Position numbers and translations under genes: made by a program. Positions 25,091 through 33,300 of a DNA stretch of 64,000 nucleotides are shown in pieces (position 1 is the first letter of the stretch; each line of letters opens with the position of its first letter). The notes below the pieces were generated by a model that saw nothing but the letters and a program-made list of their open reading frames with translations, was not told where the DNA came from and searched no databases. The DNA is from Giesbergeria sp. (GTDB taxonomy: Bacteria; Pseudomonadota; Gammaproteobacteria; Burkholderiales; Burkholderiaceae_C): positions 18,491 to 82,490 of the forward strand of contig JAKLLE010000006.1 of NCBI GenBank assembly GCA_023150295.1. The letters run 5' to 3'.

Positions 25091-25360
25091 TCAGGCAAAC
25101 ATGCGGTGACGAATCAGCACCGCATGTCGATGATGGCGCTCAAGCACGCCCATCCGCTCCAGCTTGACGATGATGGGGGCGATATCGGAATACAACCGGC
25201 CAACACGACCGCCTAGACACGGTAAATACAGCCAGCTGGGGTCTTCATCTGCCGGGCCGCGTTCGCGCGGCCACGAGGCGGCCAGCACCAGTTCCCAGGA
25301 GGCAACATACATTTCCGCGTCGGCCTGCACCAGGGCGCGGTACGCTTCCTTTGGTTTCAT
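25091..25360 (-). CDS. Hypothetical early protein, 89 aa
   Basis: Not recognised. It is charged and helical, beginning MKPKEAYRALVQADAEMYVAS and ending in a basic HHRHAVLIRHRMFA. It lies within the early operon, 14 bp before the gp16 gene and 3 bp after the membrane-protein gene. Confidence 0.55.
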   Translation of the reverse strand: MKPKEAYRALVQADAEMYVASWELVLAASWPRERGPADEDPSWLYLPCLGGRVGRLYSDIAPIIVKLERMGVLERHHRHAVLIRHRMFA

Positions 25361-25363
25361 GAT

Positions 25364-25606
25364 TCATCCTCGCACCAGCGGCGCAAGCCACCAGTTCCAC
25401 AGGCCCACCAGGCTGGTGAGCAGAAACACGCACTGCTGCGCGAACATGCGCCAGTGGCCGTGCCCGGCGCTGAAGGCCAGCCAGCCCACATTGCTGACCA
25501 GGAACGCGGCGAAACCCAGGCCCGGATGCACAGCACTGGCCAGCAGCGCCGCGCCCAGCATGCCGAATACGGCGGCGGTGGTTTCGATGGCGAGGGCGGC
25601 GCGCAT
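25364..25606 (-). CDS. Small integral membrane protein
   Basis: 80 residues with three hydrophobic stretches (about 4-24, 28-45 and 55-75) and few charges, so a polytopic inner-membrane protein. ATG at 25606 overlaps the upstream stop by one base; a TTG lies one codon earlier. Holins usually sit in the lysis cluster, which is on the other arm here; a membrane protein in the early operon may instead affect host physiology or exclusion (speculative). Confidence 0.55.
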   Translation of the reverse strand: MRAALAIETTAAVFGMLGAALLASAVHPGLGFAAFLVSNVGWLAFSAGHGHWRMFAQQCVFLLTSLVGLWNWWLAPLVRG

Positions 25607-26094
25607 CAAGCGGTGCCCTCAGCTCGCTCGACGGCCACAGCAACCGGCCCATCCGCAAGGCGCACCAGCAACGCGCCTTCGCTGCTGGTTGCCACCAGCA
25701 CCTGCGCGCGCTGTGGCACCAGCGATGCGGGCAAGCACCAGCGCACCCCCGCCAGCACCACCACGCCGCCCCGCCCCACACGGCGCAGTTGCCACGGGGT
25801 GGCCGGCACATGGGCCTTGTGTGCCTCCCACCGGGCCAGCAAAGCGGGCGAAATGCGCAGGCAATCGCCCCGGCGCAACTGCCGGATGCGGCCGCCATCC
25901 ACCGCCAAAACACGGGCAGCCTCCTGGGTACCCGTGGCAGCCACCCAGGCCAGCAAATCGGGGGGCGCGGCCAAAGCGCGCTGTGCGGGGCGTAGAGCCG
26001 CTTCCCCCACCGCACCCCAGCCTTCCCCCTTCCTCGGTGCTACACCCGCCGGAACGGCGCGGAATGGTGCATTGCAGATGGTTTGCGCTGTCAT
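25606..26094 (-). CDS. Hypothetical early protein, 162 aa
   Basis: Not recognised. A HTH-like stretch lies near residues 50-90 (LAWVAATGTQEAARVLAVDGGRIRQLRRGD), followed by ISPALLARWEAHKAHVPATPW, which resembles Cro/CI-type operator-binding modules. The C-terminal half is valine-rich (GGVVVLAGVRWCLPASLVP). Start ATG at 26094; one-base overlap with the membrane-protein gene. Confidence 0.5.
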   Translation of the reverse strand: MTAQTICNAPFRAVPAGVAPRKGEGWGAVGEAALRPAQRALAAPPDLLAWVAATGTQEAARVLAVDGGRIRQLRRGDCLRISPALLARWEAHKAHVPATPWQLRRVGRGGVVVLAGVRWCLPASLVPQRAQVLVATSSEGALLVRLADGPVAVAVERAEGTA

Positions 26095-26106
26095 GGTGCC
26101 CTTCGC

Positions 26107-26733
26107 TTAAAGTGCCAGGCAAAGCTGCTGCTGAATGCCCCAGCTCGGCACCCGGCGCTGGGCGGCTTTGCGCGACACCCCGTGCTGCGCCGTAGCCAAA
26201 GCCTGTGGGTTGATCAGGCCGCGCACCACCATGGCCTGCACGCTGTTGGCAATGCTGCCGGGGCTCATGCGTGGGTCAAACAGTTTGGCAATGGCCCGGT
26301 AGGGCCAGCCCTCCAGCGCCAGGCGGCGAATGAACTCCCAACGCGGGCGGCGGGCAAACCAATAGATTTCGCACTGCACCAGCGCCTTGCCGCGAAAGTG
26401 GGCATCCAGCACGCGGTAGCACTCGCGCTGGTAGTCGAGCACAGCGTCTTTCAACTCGGGCTTGACGCGACTCGCGTCTATACCAAACAACCAGCCGTTG
26501 AGCATGTCCAAAGGCAGGCAGAGCATTTCCCGAAGTTTTCCGTCCTCGGCAACCATGGTCATGATGACCATGGTTGAAGACAGCACCAAATCACGTTGCA
26601 CACGTTTGTGCTGGGAAACCCAATCCAGCCCAATAGCTTCGACGATGGGCTTCAAGGCGACATAGATTTGTCCGTCATCGCGGGCAACGGTCACCACATC
26701 GTGACCATGAAATTGGATCAGCTCTGTTTTCAT
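26107..26733 (-). CDS. Phage antirepressor, P22_AR_N-type
   Basis: 208 residues. The N-terminal 110 residues (IQFHGHDVVTVARDDGQIYVALKPIVEAIGLDW, MLCLPLDMLNGWLFGID, DYQRECYRVLDAHF) match the antirepressor N-terminal domain found in P22 Ant and prophage relatives. The C-terminal half has a predicted HTH (GWPYRAIAKLFDPRMSPGSIANSVQ). It starts within the last codons of the preceding gene (ATGA). It is the second antirepressor-like gene of this prophage beside the BRO protein. Confidence 0.8.
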   Translation of the reverse strand: MKTELIQFHGHDVVTVARDDGQIYVALKPIVEAIGLDWVSQHKRVQRDLVLSSTMVIMTMVAEDGKLREMLCLPLDMLNGWLFGIDASRVKPELKDAVLDYQRECYRVLDAHFRGKALVQCEIYWFARRPRWEFIRRLALEGWPYRAIAKLFDPRMSPGSIANSVQAMVVRGLINPQALATAQHGVSRKAAQRRVPSWGIQQQLCLAL

Positions 26734-27014
26734 GACGTGCTTTCAGGTGTTTGGTGAAACTGGTGCGCGGCTTCGGCCAGTTCCCTGGCCCGGTCGATCT
26801 GCTGGCGCAGCGCGACGTTGAGCACGGTGAACAGCCAGCCCAGGCTGGCGCGGTCCACGTGGCCCAGACCTTCATGGCAGTTCGCCATTTGCGGGCTGAT
26901 CAAGGCCTCGATGGCCTCAAAGGGCAGGTGGTGACAGCTGATGTCGTCGATCGCGTCGATGACGTTGGCCGCGGCAATACTTGCCGGGTTCGGGCGGGGT
27001 CGAGGGTGTGCCAT
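26730..27014 (-). CDS. Hypothetical early protein, 94 aa
   Basis: 94 residues with no recognised family: a helical, charged protein (VIDAIDDISCHHLPFEAIEALI, LGWLFTVLNVALRQQIDRAREL). The ATG at 27014 is chosen with GGAGG about 8 nt upstream; the frame remains open upstream, but that stretch is a structured non-coding region. It is coupled to the antirepressor by ATGA. Confidence 0.55.
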   Translation of the reverse strand: MAHPRPRPNPASIAAANVIDAIDDISCHHLPFEAIEALISPQMANCHEGLGHVDRASLGWLFTVLNVALRQQIDRARELAEAAHQFHQTPESTS

Positions 27015-27054
27015 GAATGGCCTCCAAGAGGTTCGGTTTGCAACAACCGACGCA

Positions 27055-27265
27055 CCCGAGACCAATCGAGGGCGGCGGCTCGAACGGGTTGGTCTACCGG
27101 GAACCCCTTGCAGGAACCGGCGGAGCTTGCGCTCCCCCATCCGAGCCGCCAAAACTGGAGGCACAGACAACGAAGCCGCAGACTCTGCGACAGAGAACCT
27201 ACGGCTTTCGCTGTAGGGGTTCAACGGGAGACCAATCCCGGCTGCGCTTTTTTTGCGCAGCGGGC
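27055..27265 (-). ncRNA. Structured leader with alternative pairings, possible attenuator
   Basis: The 284 bp between DUF3164 and the 94-residue gene hold no convincing gene but several stems on the transcribed strand: GCTGCGC/GCGCAGC around A7, CTCTG/CAGAG, CTACAGC-GAAA-type, and GGAGC-GCAA-GCTCC. The 9-mer AGACCAATC occurs twice (27059-27067 and 27229-27237) and both copies can pair with TTGGTCT inside GGGTTGGTCTACC (27086-27098), so the pairings exclude each other. This seqA/B/C-like logic resembles phage P4 CI RNA immunity. Hypothesis only. Confidence 0.4.
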
Positions 27266-27298
27266 GAACTGTACCCGAATTGGAGTCCCGCATCAATT

Positions 27299-27919
27299 TC
27301 ATACCGCCGCCACATCCAGGCTGATAGCCTTGTACTCACCCGTACCCTCGTCACGCTCGTAGAAGCGCACATAGGGCGTGGTGCTTGCCGTCTTGGTGCT
27401 GTCGGCAATGGCCTGCATGGCTTGCTTCCAGGCTTCGTCCTGAATATCCAAGGAGCGCAGGCCCAGCACACGGCCGGTGTTGATCTTGCCCTCCTTGTCG
27501 GTCTGGAAGGCGTGGTTCACCAGCGCACGGATGTTGTCGTTTGCGTCCTTGCTCCAGGCCTGCACGCATTCGTCGATGAGGGCCTTTGCGGCCAGGAGCT
27601 GCTCGCCAAAGACCAGGCGGTCTTGCATCTGGCGCACCAGCTTGAACTTGCCGTCGAAGCTGGTCAGCGTGACGTTGCCCTTTTCGCCGCCGGTCTTGAC
27701 GCCGTACTGCTCCATGCTGGTGGCCACCAGCGCGGCTACTTCCTGCATGGCCTTGGCCTTGAACTCGGCCAGGCCGTCGCGGCGCTGCTTGGCCATGTGG
27801 CACAGGTCGGTCACCACCTGGTGGCGCAGCTTGTCGATGTCTTTGACCTTGGACTCGGGGATGAGGTTGCCGCTGGCGTCTTGCCAGTAGCCGGGGGGGA
27901 TGGTGCTTGGGGTTGCCAT
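27299..27919 (-). CDS. DUF3164 family protein
   Basis: 206 residues, recognised as the DUF3164 family of Mu-like early regions (PPGYWQDASGNLIPESKVKDIDKLRHQVV, GVLGLRSLDIQDEAWKQAM-like RVLGLRSLDIQDEAW, and SISLDVAAV-like end). Function unproven; probably linked to transposition. The ATG follows AAGGAG at a good distance; the long upstream extension of the frame is a shadow of the preceding gene. Confidence 0.8.
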   Translation of the reverse strand: MATPSTIPPGYWQDASGNLIPESKVKDIDKLRHQVVTDLCHMAKQRRDGLAEFKAKAMQEVAALVATSMEQYGVKTGGEKGNVTLTSFDGKFKLVRQMQDRLVFGEQLLAAKALIDECVQAWSKDANDNIRALVNHAFQTDKEGKINTGRVLGLRSLDIQDEAWKQAMQAIADSTKTASTTPYVRFYERDEGTGEYKAISLDVAAV

Positions 27920-27951
27920 GGGAAGGCTCCTTTGAGTGAATGTGTGTGCGG

Positions 27952-28356
27952 TCAGCAACGAAAGCCACGGCTTGCGTAGCGCTGGAAGTCCAGCGCGCCA
28001 GGGCGGGCGGGCGTCATGGGCGGGGGCACGTAGGTGCCTTGCATCACGTTGATGCGCCGGGGCGGCACCAGTACGGGCGGGGCGCTGGGGACGCTGGGGG
28101 CGCTGGGGGCGCTGGGGGGCAGCGTGGGCAGGGCTGTGCGCGCACGGGGCGCCACAAGCCACAGCATGGCGCCGCTGGCGTCCCAGGCAATGTCGAGCCA
28201 GTTGCCGTCCACCAGGTTGGACAGGCGCTTGCGCAGCTTGCTGCGGCCTTCATCGGCAAAGTGCGGCAGCAGCTCGTCCAGCGTGGCCGCGCCATGTTGT
28301 TTGAGGTGTGCCACCACGGCGGCGCTTTGTTTGCACAGGGTTGGTTTGCGGCTCAT
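27952..28356 (-). CDS. Putative winged-helix protein with proline-rich tail
   Basis: 134 residues. Residues 1-65 (KQSAAVVAHLKQHGAATLDELLPHFADEGRSKLRKRLSNLVDGNWLDI region) look like a winged helix. Residues 75-100 are a repetitive Pro/Ser/Ala stretch encoded by near-identical short DNA repeats (28078-28115). It overlaps its upstream neighbour by ATGA. Probably a DNA-binding early protein. Confidence 0.6.
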   Translation of the reverse strand: MSRKPTLCKQSAAVVAHLKQHGAATLDELLPHFADEGRSKLRKRLSNLVDGNWLDIAWDASGAMLWLVAPRARTALPTLPPSAPSAPSVPSAPPVLVPPRRINVMQGTYVPPPMTPARPGALDFQRYASRGFRC

Positions 28357-28946
28357 TGCTGGCCTTTCGTTTTGGCGATGTGCTCGCGCATGGCGCGCAC
28401 GGTGGGGGATGTGCCCGGCTGCGCCGCTGCAGGCGTAGGCCGGGTGGCGGCGGCAGGCTGGGCCTGTTGCACCAGCGCGGCCACGCTGGCCGGGCCGTTG
28501 GTGGTGGCGGCACGGGGGCCGGTGCGCAACTGCTGCTCGCGTTGCTGCTCTGCGCTGGCCTCGTGCTTGTCGGCCATGCCCGCAAGGATGGCGAACAGGT
28601 AGCCGTGGCCCTTCATGGGCAGCTCCAGGCGCTGCGCATCACGGGCGGCCAGCATCTGATCGATGGCCTGCGCCCAGGCGGCCAGGGGCGCTTCCCAGTC
28701 GCGGCCCTTGTGGGTGATGGCCTGGCGCTCCAGGTCGGGCAGCAGTTGCAGGATCAGCTTGATCTTCTTGGCAGAAGTCAGCCGCTGCTTCGGGGGCGTG
28801 AACAGCGCCAGGTACTGCAGCACCCTGGCGCCCAGCGGGATGCTCACGCTGGCCAGGCGCGCCAGGGCGCGCTGGTCCTGCTCGTGGGCAAACAGCACGG
28901 CCAAGTCCAGCTCGGAGCCGCAGGTGGGGCAAGAAAGGTCGCTCAC
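28353..28946 (-). CDS. Hypothetical early protein with N-terminal CxxC
   Basis: 197 residues. It starts with GTG and reads SDLSCPTCGSELD, half of a zinc ribbon, then a helical region with FTPPKQRLTSAKKIKLILQLLPDLERQAI. The last 50 residues are Ala/Pro/Thr-rich and likely disordered. The frame is coupled at both ends by four-base overlaps. Its family name is not known to me; similar proteins occur beside ExeA-like ATPases in transposable phages. Confidence 0.6.
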   Translation of the reverse strand: MSDLSCPTCGSELDLAVLFAHEQDQRALARLASVSIPLGARVLQYLALFTPPKQRLTSAKKIKLILQLLPDLERQAITHKGRDWEAPLAAWAQAIDQMLAARDAQRLELPMKGHGYLFAILAGMADKHEASAEQQREQQLRTGPRAATTNGPASVAALVQQAQPAAATRPTPAAAQPGTSPTVRAMREHIAKTKGQQ

Positions 28947-29242
28947 AGCGGCCAGCCTTTCGCGTGCAGCACGCCTGCGGCAAAGCCCAGCAGGCCGGAC
29001 GCCAGCAGCACTGCCATGGCCCCCAGCACCAGGCGCTGCCAGGGTGCCAGGCGCACGGCCCTGCGGCGCGGCCCCTGCTCAATGGCGCCGGGGGCAAAGT
29101 AGTAGCCACCCGCAGCAGGCTTGCCCTGCGCTTTGCTGGTGCGGGGCAGGGTGTCGGTGTCGTGCGTGCAGGTGCAGCCTGGGCCGGGGCGGCCCTGGCA
29201 CACGCGCAGCGCGTCGCAAGTGCGGGGGGTGTGGATGTTCAT
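28943..29242 (-). CDS. Single-pass membrane protein, 99 aa
   Basis: The N-terminal 65 residues are Cys- and Pro-rich (CQGRPGPGCTCTHDTDTLPR); one transmembrane helix follows at about 68-90 (RLVLGAMAVLLASGLLGFAAG). Not recognised. ATGA overlap with a 52-residue gene upstream. Confidence 0.55.
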   Translation of the reverse strand: MNIHTPRTCDALRVCQGRPGPGCTCTHDTDTLPRTSKAQGKPAAGGYYFAPGAIEQGPRRRAVRLAPWQRLVLGAMAVLLASGLLGFAAGVLHAKGWPL

Positions 29243-29397
29243 GCGCCAGCCCTCCGGATGAACATGGCGGCCACGCTGCGCGCCTCGGGGAAATCGGCCA
29301 GCGTTTGCAGCACGGCTTCAAAGCCGTCGGCAAACAGGCCGGTGTAGCGGCCCCTGCTGCCGTCGCCCATGGTGATCTTGATGCGGTAGATGGCCAT
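29239..29397 (-). CDS. Small protein, 52 aa, in the early operon
   Basis: The ATG at 29397 lies 3 bp after the stop of the ATPase gene and the stop overlaps the next ATG. The product begins MAIYRIKITMGDGSRGRY and has the pattern of a small beta-beta-alpha protein (GLFADGFEAVLQTLADFPEA). Codons end mostly in G or C like its neighbours, which supports coding. Function unknown. Confidence 0.6.
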   Translation of the reverse strand: MAIYRIKITMGDGSRGRYTGLFADGFEAVLQTLADFPEARSVAAMFIRRAGA

Positions 29398-29400
29398 GGC

Positions 29401-30294
29401 TCAGCACCCTGCAATGACCTGGGCGTCCACCTTGGGGAAGCCCACGGCGGCAGCGGCATTGAGGGCGCGGCACACCAGGTTGTTGACGACCAGCGGGTAA
29501 CACACGCTGACGGCGTCGCTGATGCGGCCGCCACGGGGCACGCTGATCAGACGGGCGCGGATGGCGTCCATGGCGTCAGCGTCCAGCACGTCGGCCACGT
29601 TGATGCCTGCGCGGTCGAACTTGTGGGTGAGGTAGCCCGAGAGGTCGTTATCCAGCGGCTCCATGACGATTTGCTCGCAGCGCTGCACGATTTCGCGCAC
29701 CTCGGGGTTGCGCTCATCCAGCAGATTGCGCAGTTCGGGCTGGCCGATCAGGGCTACGCCCAGCAGTCGGCGCATGCCGTGCTTCATCTCCAAGAAGTTC
29801 TTGAGCTGCTTGAGCGTGTCCACCGGCAGGCGGTGGGCTTCTTCAATGAGCAGCAGGTGGGTGTAGCCCGCCGTGAGGCTGCCCGCCAGCAGCGCGTTGA
29901 TTTGCGCGCTGCGGTCGTCGGGGTTGCTTTTGCGCGGCACACCTGCGCCCAAGGCGCGGAACATGGCAGCCTCGATATGGGTGGGCTGCATCGGGTTGCC
30001 CGTGGCCCGCGCCCGTGCCCGTGCGTAGGGCTGGATCAGCACCACCGGCTTGCGCTCTTCGCGGATGCGCTCCTGCAGGTCTTCGCGCAGCGTGGTTTTG
30101 CCGCTGCCGCTCTCGCCAATGATGGCCACAAAGCCGTGGCGCTGGGCGCATTCCCACAGCGCTGCGCGCACGTAGCGCCCGCTTTGGCTGGCAAACACGT
30201 CGGCGCGGCTCTGGATGTCATCCACAAAGGGGTTGCGCTTGAGCTTGAAGTGCTCGCGCGCTGCGGGGGTCAGGGTTTCGTTTTTGAGTAACAT
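29401..30294 (-). CDS. Transposition ATPase, MuB/ExeA-like AAA protein
   Basis: 297 residues. Walker A GESGSGKT at 60-67, Walker B LLLIEEAH at 147-154, and an ALIGQPELRNLL sensor region identify an AAA ATPase of the ExeA/MuB group; BcepMu-type phages use it to deliver target DNA to the transposase. The ATG at 30294 is preferred because AGGAGGAAGACAGC precedes it; a GTG at 30405 that overlaps the transposase stop would add 37 disordered residues. Confidence 0.88.
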   Translation of the reverse strand: MLLKNETLTPAAREHFKLKRNPFVDDIQSRADVFASQSGRYVRAALWECAQRHGFVAIIGESGSGKTTLREDLQERIREERKPVVLIQPYARARARATGNPMQPTHIEAAMFRALGAGVPRKSNPDDRSAQINALLAGSLTAGYTHLLLIEEAHRLPVDTLKQLKNFLEMKHGMRRLLGVALIGQPELRNLLDERNPEVREIVQRCEQIVMEPLDNDLSGYLTHKFDRAGINVADVLDADAMDAIRARLISVPRGGRISDAVSVCYPLVVNNLVCRALNAAAAVGFPKVDAQVIAGC

Positions 30295-30401
30295 GCTGTC
30301 TTCCTCCTGGGTTTCGGTTGCCGGGTTGGCATTGGGGTTCACGGGGGCGGCCTCGGCGTGTTGCAAGCACGCCGGGGCCAACTTGTTTTGAGGGGCGCCG
30401 G

Positions 30402-32174
30402 TCACTGGCCGCCCCCCACTACGCGCAGGCCAGCACGCACCGTCAGGCGGGCGGCCAGGGCGTCGATTTCGGGCTCCGGCACGCCGTCTGGGTGCAGGTT
30501 CTTGAGCGTGCCCAACAGCTCAGGCGACATGGCCACGCCCTTGGCCACCAGGGCCTTGGCCGCTTCGAAGTGGGTGAGCAGCTCGGGCGCGGCCTGGGCC
30601 ACGCGGGTGGTGGTGCTCAGCTCGGTGCCACGGCGTGGCAGGAACGTGGGAAGGGTGGCTTCCACGATGTGTTTTTCGGGGTCAATGCGGCCGCCCAGCG
30701 GCAAGGCCTTGGCCTTGCGTTTTGCGGCGGCTTCTTCCAGCGTGGTAGCGCCCATGGCCAGCAGCTCCAGCTCTTTGCGGTGCAGGTCGGCCTGTGTGTC
30801 TGCGTGGCGCCGGTAGTCTTCGTCAATGACGTTGCTGTGTTCGCCCAGGCTGAAGCCGTCCTCGCCCTTGGCCACCAGTGGAGCTGTGTGCAGCAGCTCA
30901 TTGCCTTCGGCGTCCTGATCCACCACCAGGACGGCGTTGTCCTGGTAGGGGCTGAAGGTGACCATGAGCTTTTCGCCCACCATGACGCGGGGCACGCCGC
31001 TTACGTCATACTGCGCGCCCTTGAACTCGACGCGCAGGTGGTCAGACACCTTGCGTGAGATGGGGGTGTGCGTGAGCAGCTCGCGGCACAGCTCTGGCGA
31101 TGGTGCAATGCGCAGCTGCTCGGGCTGGATGGTCATCCACTGCGCAGCGCGGGTTTTTCTGTGGCGGCTGTGCACCTGGGTGGCGTTGAACCAGCGCAGC
31201 CAGCGGGCCACTCGGGCATTGAGGTCGGCCAGGCTTTGCACGGGCTTGAGGCGCAGGCCGCTTTCAAACTCGCGCTCCAGAATGTTGCGGGCGTTTTCCA
31301 CCTGGCCGGTGGCGCGGGCATTCTCTGGGGCATGGGCGATGGGCTTGACCTGCAGGCGCCGCAGCAGGTTCTTGAACATGCCACTGGTGTTGGCGCTGCC
31401 CATGTCCATCATCAAAATGAAGGGCACGCCGTAGAACGGGTCTTCGCCCCGTTGCTGAATGGCAGCAATGAAGCTCTCGGCAATGTTGGCCGCGCTCTCG
31501 CCGTCGAACACATAGCAGGCAAACAGGGAGCCGCTGTTGTGGTCGGTGACCTCGTAGCTCCACACCCGGCGGTCTTCAATGCGCTTGAGGTTCTTGGGCT
31601 TGTTCTTGTTGAACTTTTTGGCCTCCATCACCTGTAGGCCCATCTCCTGCGGGTTGGTGGTTTCCAGGTAGTACAGCACGCACAGGCTGGCGTCGATCTG
31701 CCAGACGTGGTTGGGGTGCAAGCTGCGAAGCTCGCGGGCGGGGGCAGGCTGGAGCATCTGGTCGGGGTGCAGGCCATACACACGCATGGCACGGGCAATG
31801 GCGCTGGTGGACAGGGGCTTGCATTCACCGGTTTCAGGGTCGATGCGCTCGGCCCGGATGGCGCCGTTGGCGCGCAACGCATCCACGGCGTGGCCGATGG
31901 TGTACAGGCGCTTGTTGTTTTTGCGCATGCTCTCCATCACCATCACGGCGATGAGCTTGGCTTCGTCCCGTGTAAGGGCAACCTCCCCGGCGTCGCTGCG
32001 CTTGCGGCGCTGCGGGCGCACGGTGGCAATTTGCAACTTCCGGTACACGGTGGCGCGTGATTTGCCCGTGGCGGAGCACAGCTGGGCCACCAGCGCGCCT
32101 TTTTGGCCGTGCTTGGCCTCGGGCACGCGGGCTTGCACCAGCGCTTCGTTGATGGCAGGGGTTGCGGGGGCCAT
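30402..32174 (-). CDS. DDE transposase A, BcepMu type
   Basis: 590 residues. An N-terminal HTH (ATGKSRATVYRKLQIATVRP), then an RNase-H fold with Asp161 (HVWQIDASL), Asp257 (LMMDMGSANTSG) and Glu293 (ATGQVENARNILE) in DD-35-E spacing, and a C-terminal Mu-type beta barrel (HLRVEFKGAQYDVSG). It catalyses replicative transposition of the phage ends. The neighbours (ATPase downstream, DUF3102-like gene upstream) and the leftward direction away from the repressor match BcepMu rather than Mu. Confidence 0.93.
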   Translation of the reverse strand: MAPATPAINEALVQARVPEAKHGQKGALVAQLCSATGKSRATVYRKLQIATVRPQRRKRSDAGEVALTRDEAKLIAVMVMESMRKNNKRLYTIGHAVDALRANGAIRAERIDPETGECKPLSTSAIARAMRVYGLHPDQMLQPAPARELRSLHPNHVWQIDASLCVLYYLETTNPQEMGLQVMEAKKFNKNKPKNLKRIEDRRVWSYEVTDHNSGSLFACYVFDGESAANIAESFIAAIQQRGEDPFYGVPFILMMDMGSANTSGMFKNLLRRLQVKPIAHAPENARATGQVENARNILEREFESGLRLKPVQSLADLNARVARWLRWFNATQVHSRHRKTRAAQWMTIQPEQLRIAPSPELCRELLTHTPISRKVSDHLRVEFKGAQYDVSGVPRVMVGEKLMVTFSPYQDNAVLVVDQDAEGNELLHTAPLVAKGEDGFSLGEHSNVIDEDYRRHADTQADLHRKELELLAMGATTLEEAAAKRKAKALPLGGRIDPEKHIVEATLPTFLPRRGTELSTTTRVAQAAPELLTHFEAAKALVAKGVAMSPELLGTLKNLHPDGVPEPEIDALAARLTVRAGLRVVGGGQ

Positions 32175-32184
32175 GGCGCAGCCC

Positions 32185-33090
32185 TTATTCCTTGTCCCAC
32201 TCGGCCATATCGGCGGCGAGCTTCTGGTCGGCCGCGTTGCTGACGTCGGGCAGATTGAACTCTTGTCGCAGGGCGTTGAGCTGCGCTTGCACCTGGCCTA
32301 CCAGGCCAGACATGTACACGTTGTGCAGGCCGCGCTCTTCACCGTGGTTGTTGAGGGCGATGAGCGCCTGGCGCAGGCCGCCCATAATGGCGCCCTCGGC
32401 ATCGTCGGCGATGCTGGCGGCCTCCTTCTTCAGCTTGGCCAGGGCCTCATTGGGGGGCAGGCGCTTGACCAGGCGCGCCTCTTCGTGCAGCTCGGTATTG
32501 ACTGCCGTGAGGCGCTCCACCTGGTTTTTTTGCTTGGCGGCCTCGGCGCGTTCTTTGTACACGGCGGCGCGCAGTTGCTTGACGGACATGGTGGCTACGT
32601 CGTCCAGGGCCAGCTCACCCGTTTCCCCTTCGCCCATCAGTTCATCTACTTGGGTGTCGTCCAGCGGCAGCAGTTCTGCAGCTTTAGTGAATCCGATCTT
32701 CTCCAAACCGTTCGATATCGAACGGTTTGCAAACCTCCGGGTAATAGTCATGTACTTGCTGGCAGCCGGACGACTGAGTTCAAGGCGGGCCAGTGCAGGC
32801 TCCCATTCGCCATATCCGCACGCCTCTCGCAGCAACAACAGATAGGCGCCAAGCTCAAAAATGGCCATGCCAATGCGACGAATGGCGTCCTTGGCAGAGT
32901 TCTCGAGCGCGCCGGGGTCGGTGCTGCCCTGGTAGTTGAGCTGCAGGGCCAGCGCGCTGACGCGCTCGTTTTGCTCCAGCTTGGCCACTGCCAACTGGTT
33001 GGCGGCGGCAATTTCGCTGCGCGCGGCTTCTTCGATGAAGGGGGCTTCTTTGCTTGCGGGGGCGGGGGTTGCGGTGCGTCCGGTTTTCAT
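32185..33090 (-). CDS. DUF3102-like early protein
   Basis: 301 residues. The central pattern IGMAIFELGAYLLLLREACGYGEWEPALARLELSRPAASKYM resembles DUF3102 proteins that contain a HTH-like segment; the following 150 residues are coiled coil (AAVYKERAEAAKQKNQVERL) and a helical end. It lies 10 bp upstream of the transposase, so probably a DNA-binding helper of transposition or partition-like function. Family assignment is moderate. Confidence 0.65.
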   Translation of the reverse strand: MKTGRTATPAPASKEAPFIEEAARSEIAAANQLAVAKLEQNERVSALALQLNYQGSTDPGALENSAKDAIRRIGMAIFELGAYLLLLREACGYGEWEPALARLELSRPAASKYMTITRRFANRSISNGLEKIGFTKAAELLPLDDTQVDELMGEGETGELALDDVATMSVKQLRAAVYKERAEAAKQKNQVERLTAVNTELHEEARLVKRLPPNEALAKLKKEAASIADDAEGAIMGGLRQALIALNNHGEERGLHNVYMSGLVGQVQAQLNALRQEFNLPDVSNAADQKLAADMAEWDKE

Positions 33091-33096
33091 GATGGC

Positions 33097-33300
33097 TTAG
33101 ATGTCAATGACTTCGGTTTGAGAAACGATGGAGGTGCGCCAGTCGGCGGGCGAAACCTTGGCAAGCGCGGCCAGAGCGGCATGTGCATGGCCTTTGGCAG
33201 AGTCGGCAACCTGGTGGAGCTCGCATTCCAGATTCGGAATAACGACGCGAGTGAACGAGTCGCCCGGTGGGTACACGGCTACGGAAAAGAGCTGTTTCAT
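33097..33300 (-). CDS. Hypothetical early protein, 67 aa
   Basis: Small soluble protein (MKQLFSVAVYPPGDSFTRV start) of unknown family. It is linked by ATGA overlap to the upstream HTH gene and by a 6-bp gap to the DUF3102-like gene. Confidence 0.55.
   Translation of the reverse strand: MKQLFSVAVYPPGDSFTRVVIPNLECELHQVADSAKGHAHAALAALAKVSPADWRTSIVSQTEVIDI

Noticed and set aside
27017..27979. A 320-codon + strand frame
   Set aside because: Antisense to the DUF3164 gene and to the structured gap; no start signal.
28078..28115. Short DNA repeats as a possible regulatory array
   Set aside because: They encode the Pro/Ser/Ala linker of the gene at 27952-28356 and are simple in-frame low complexity.
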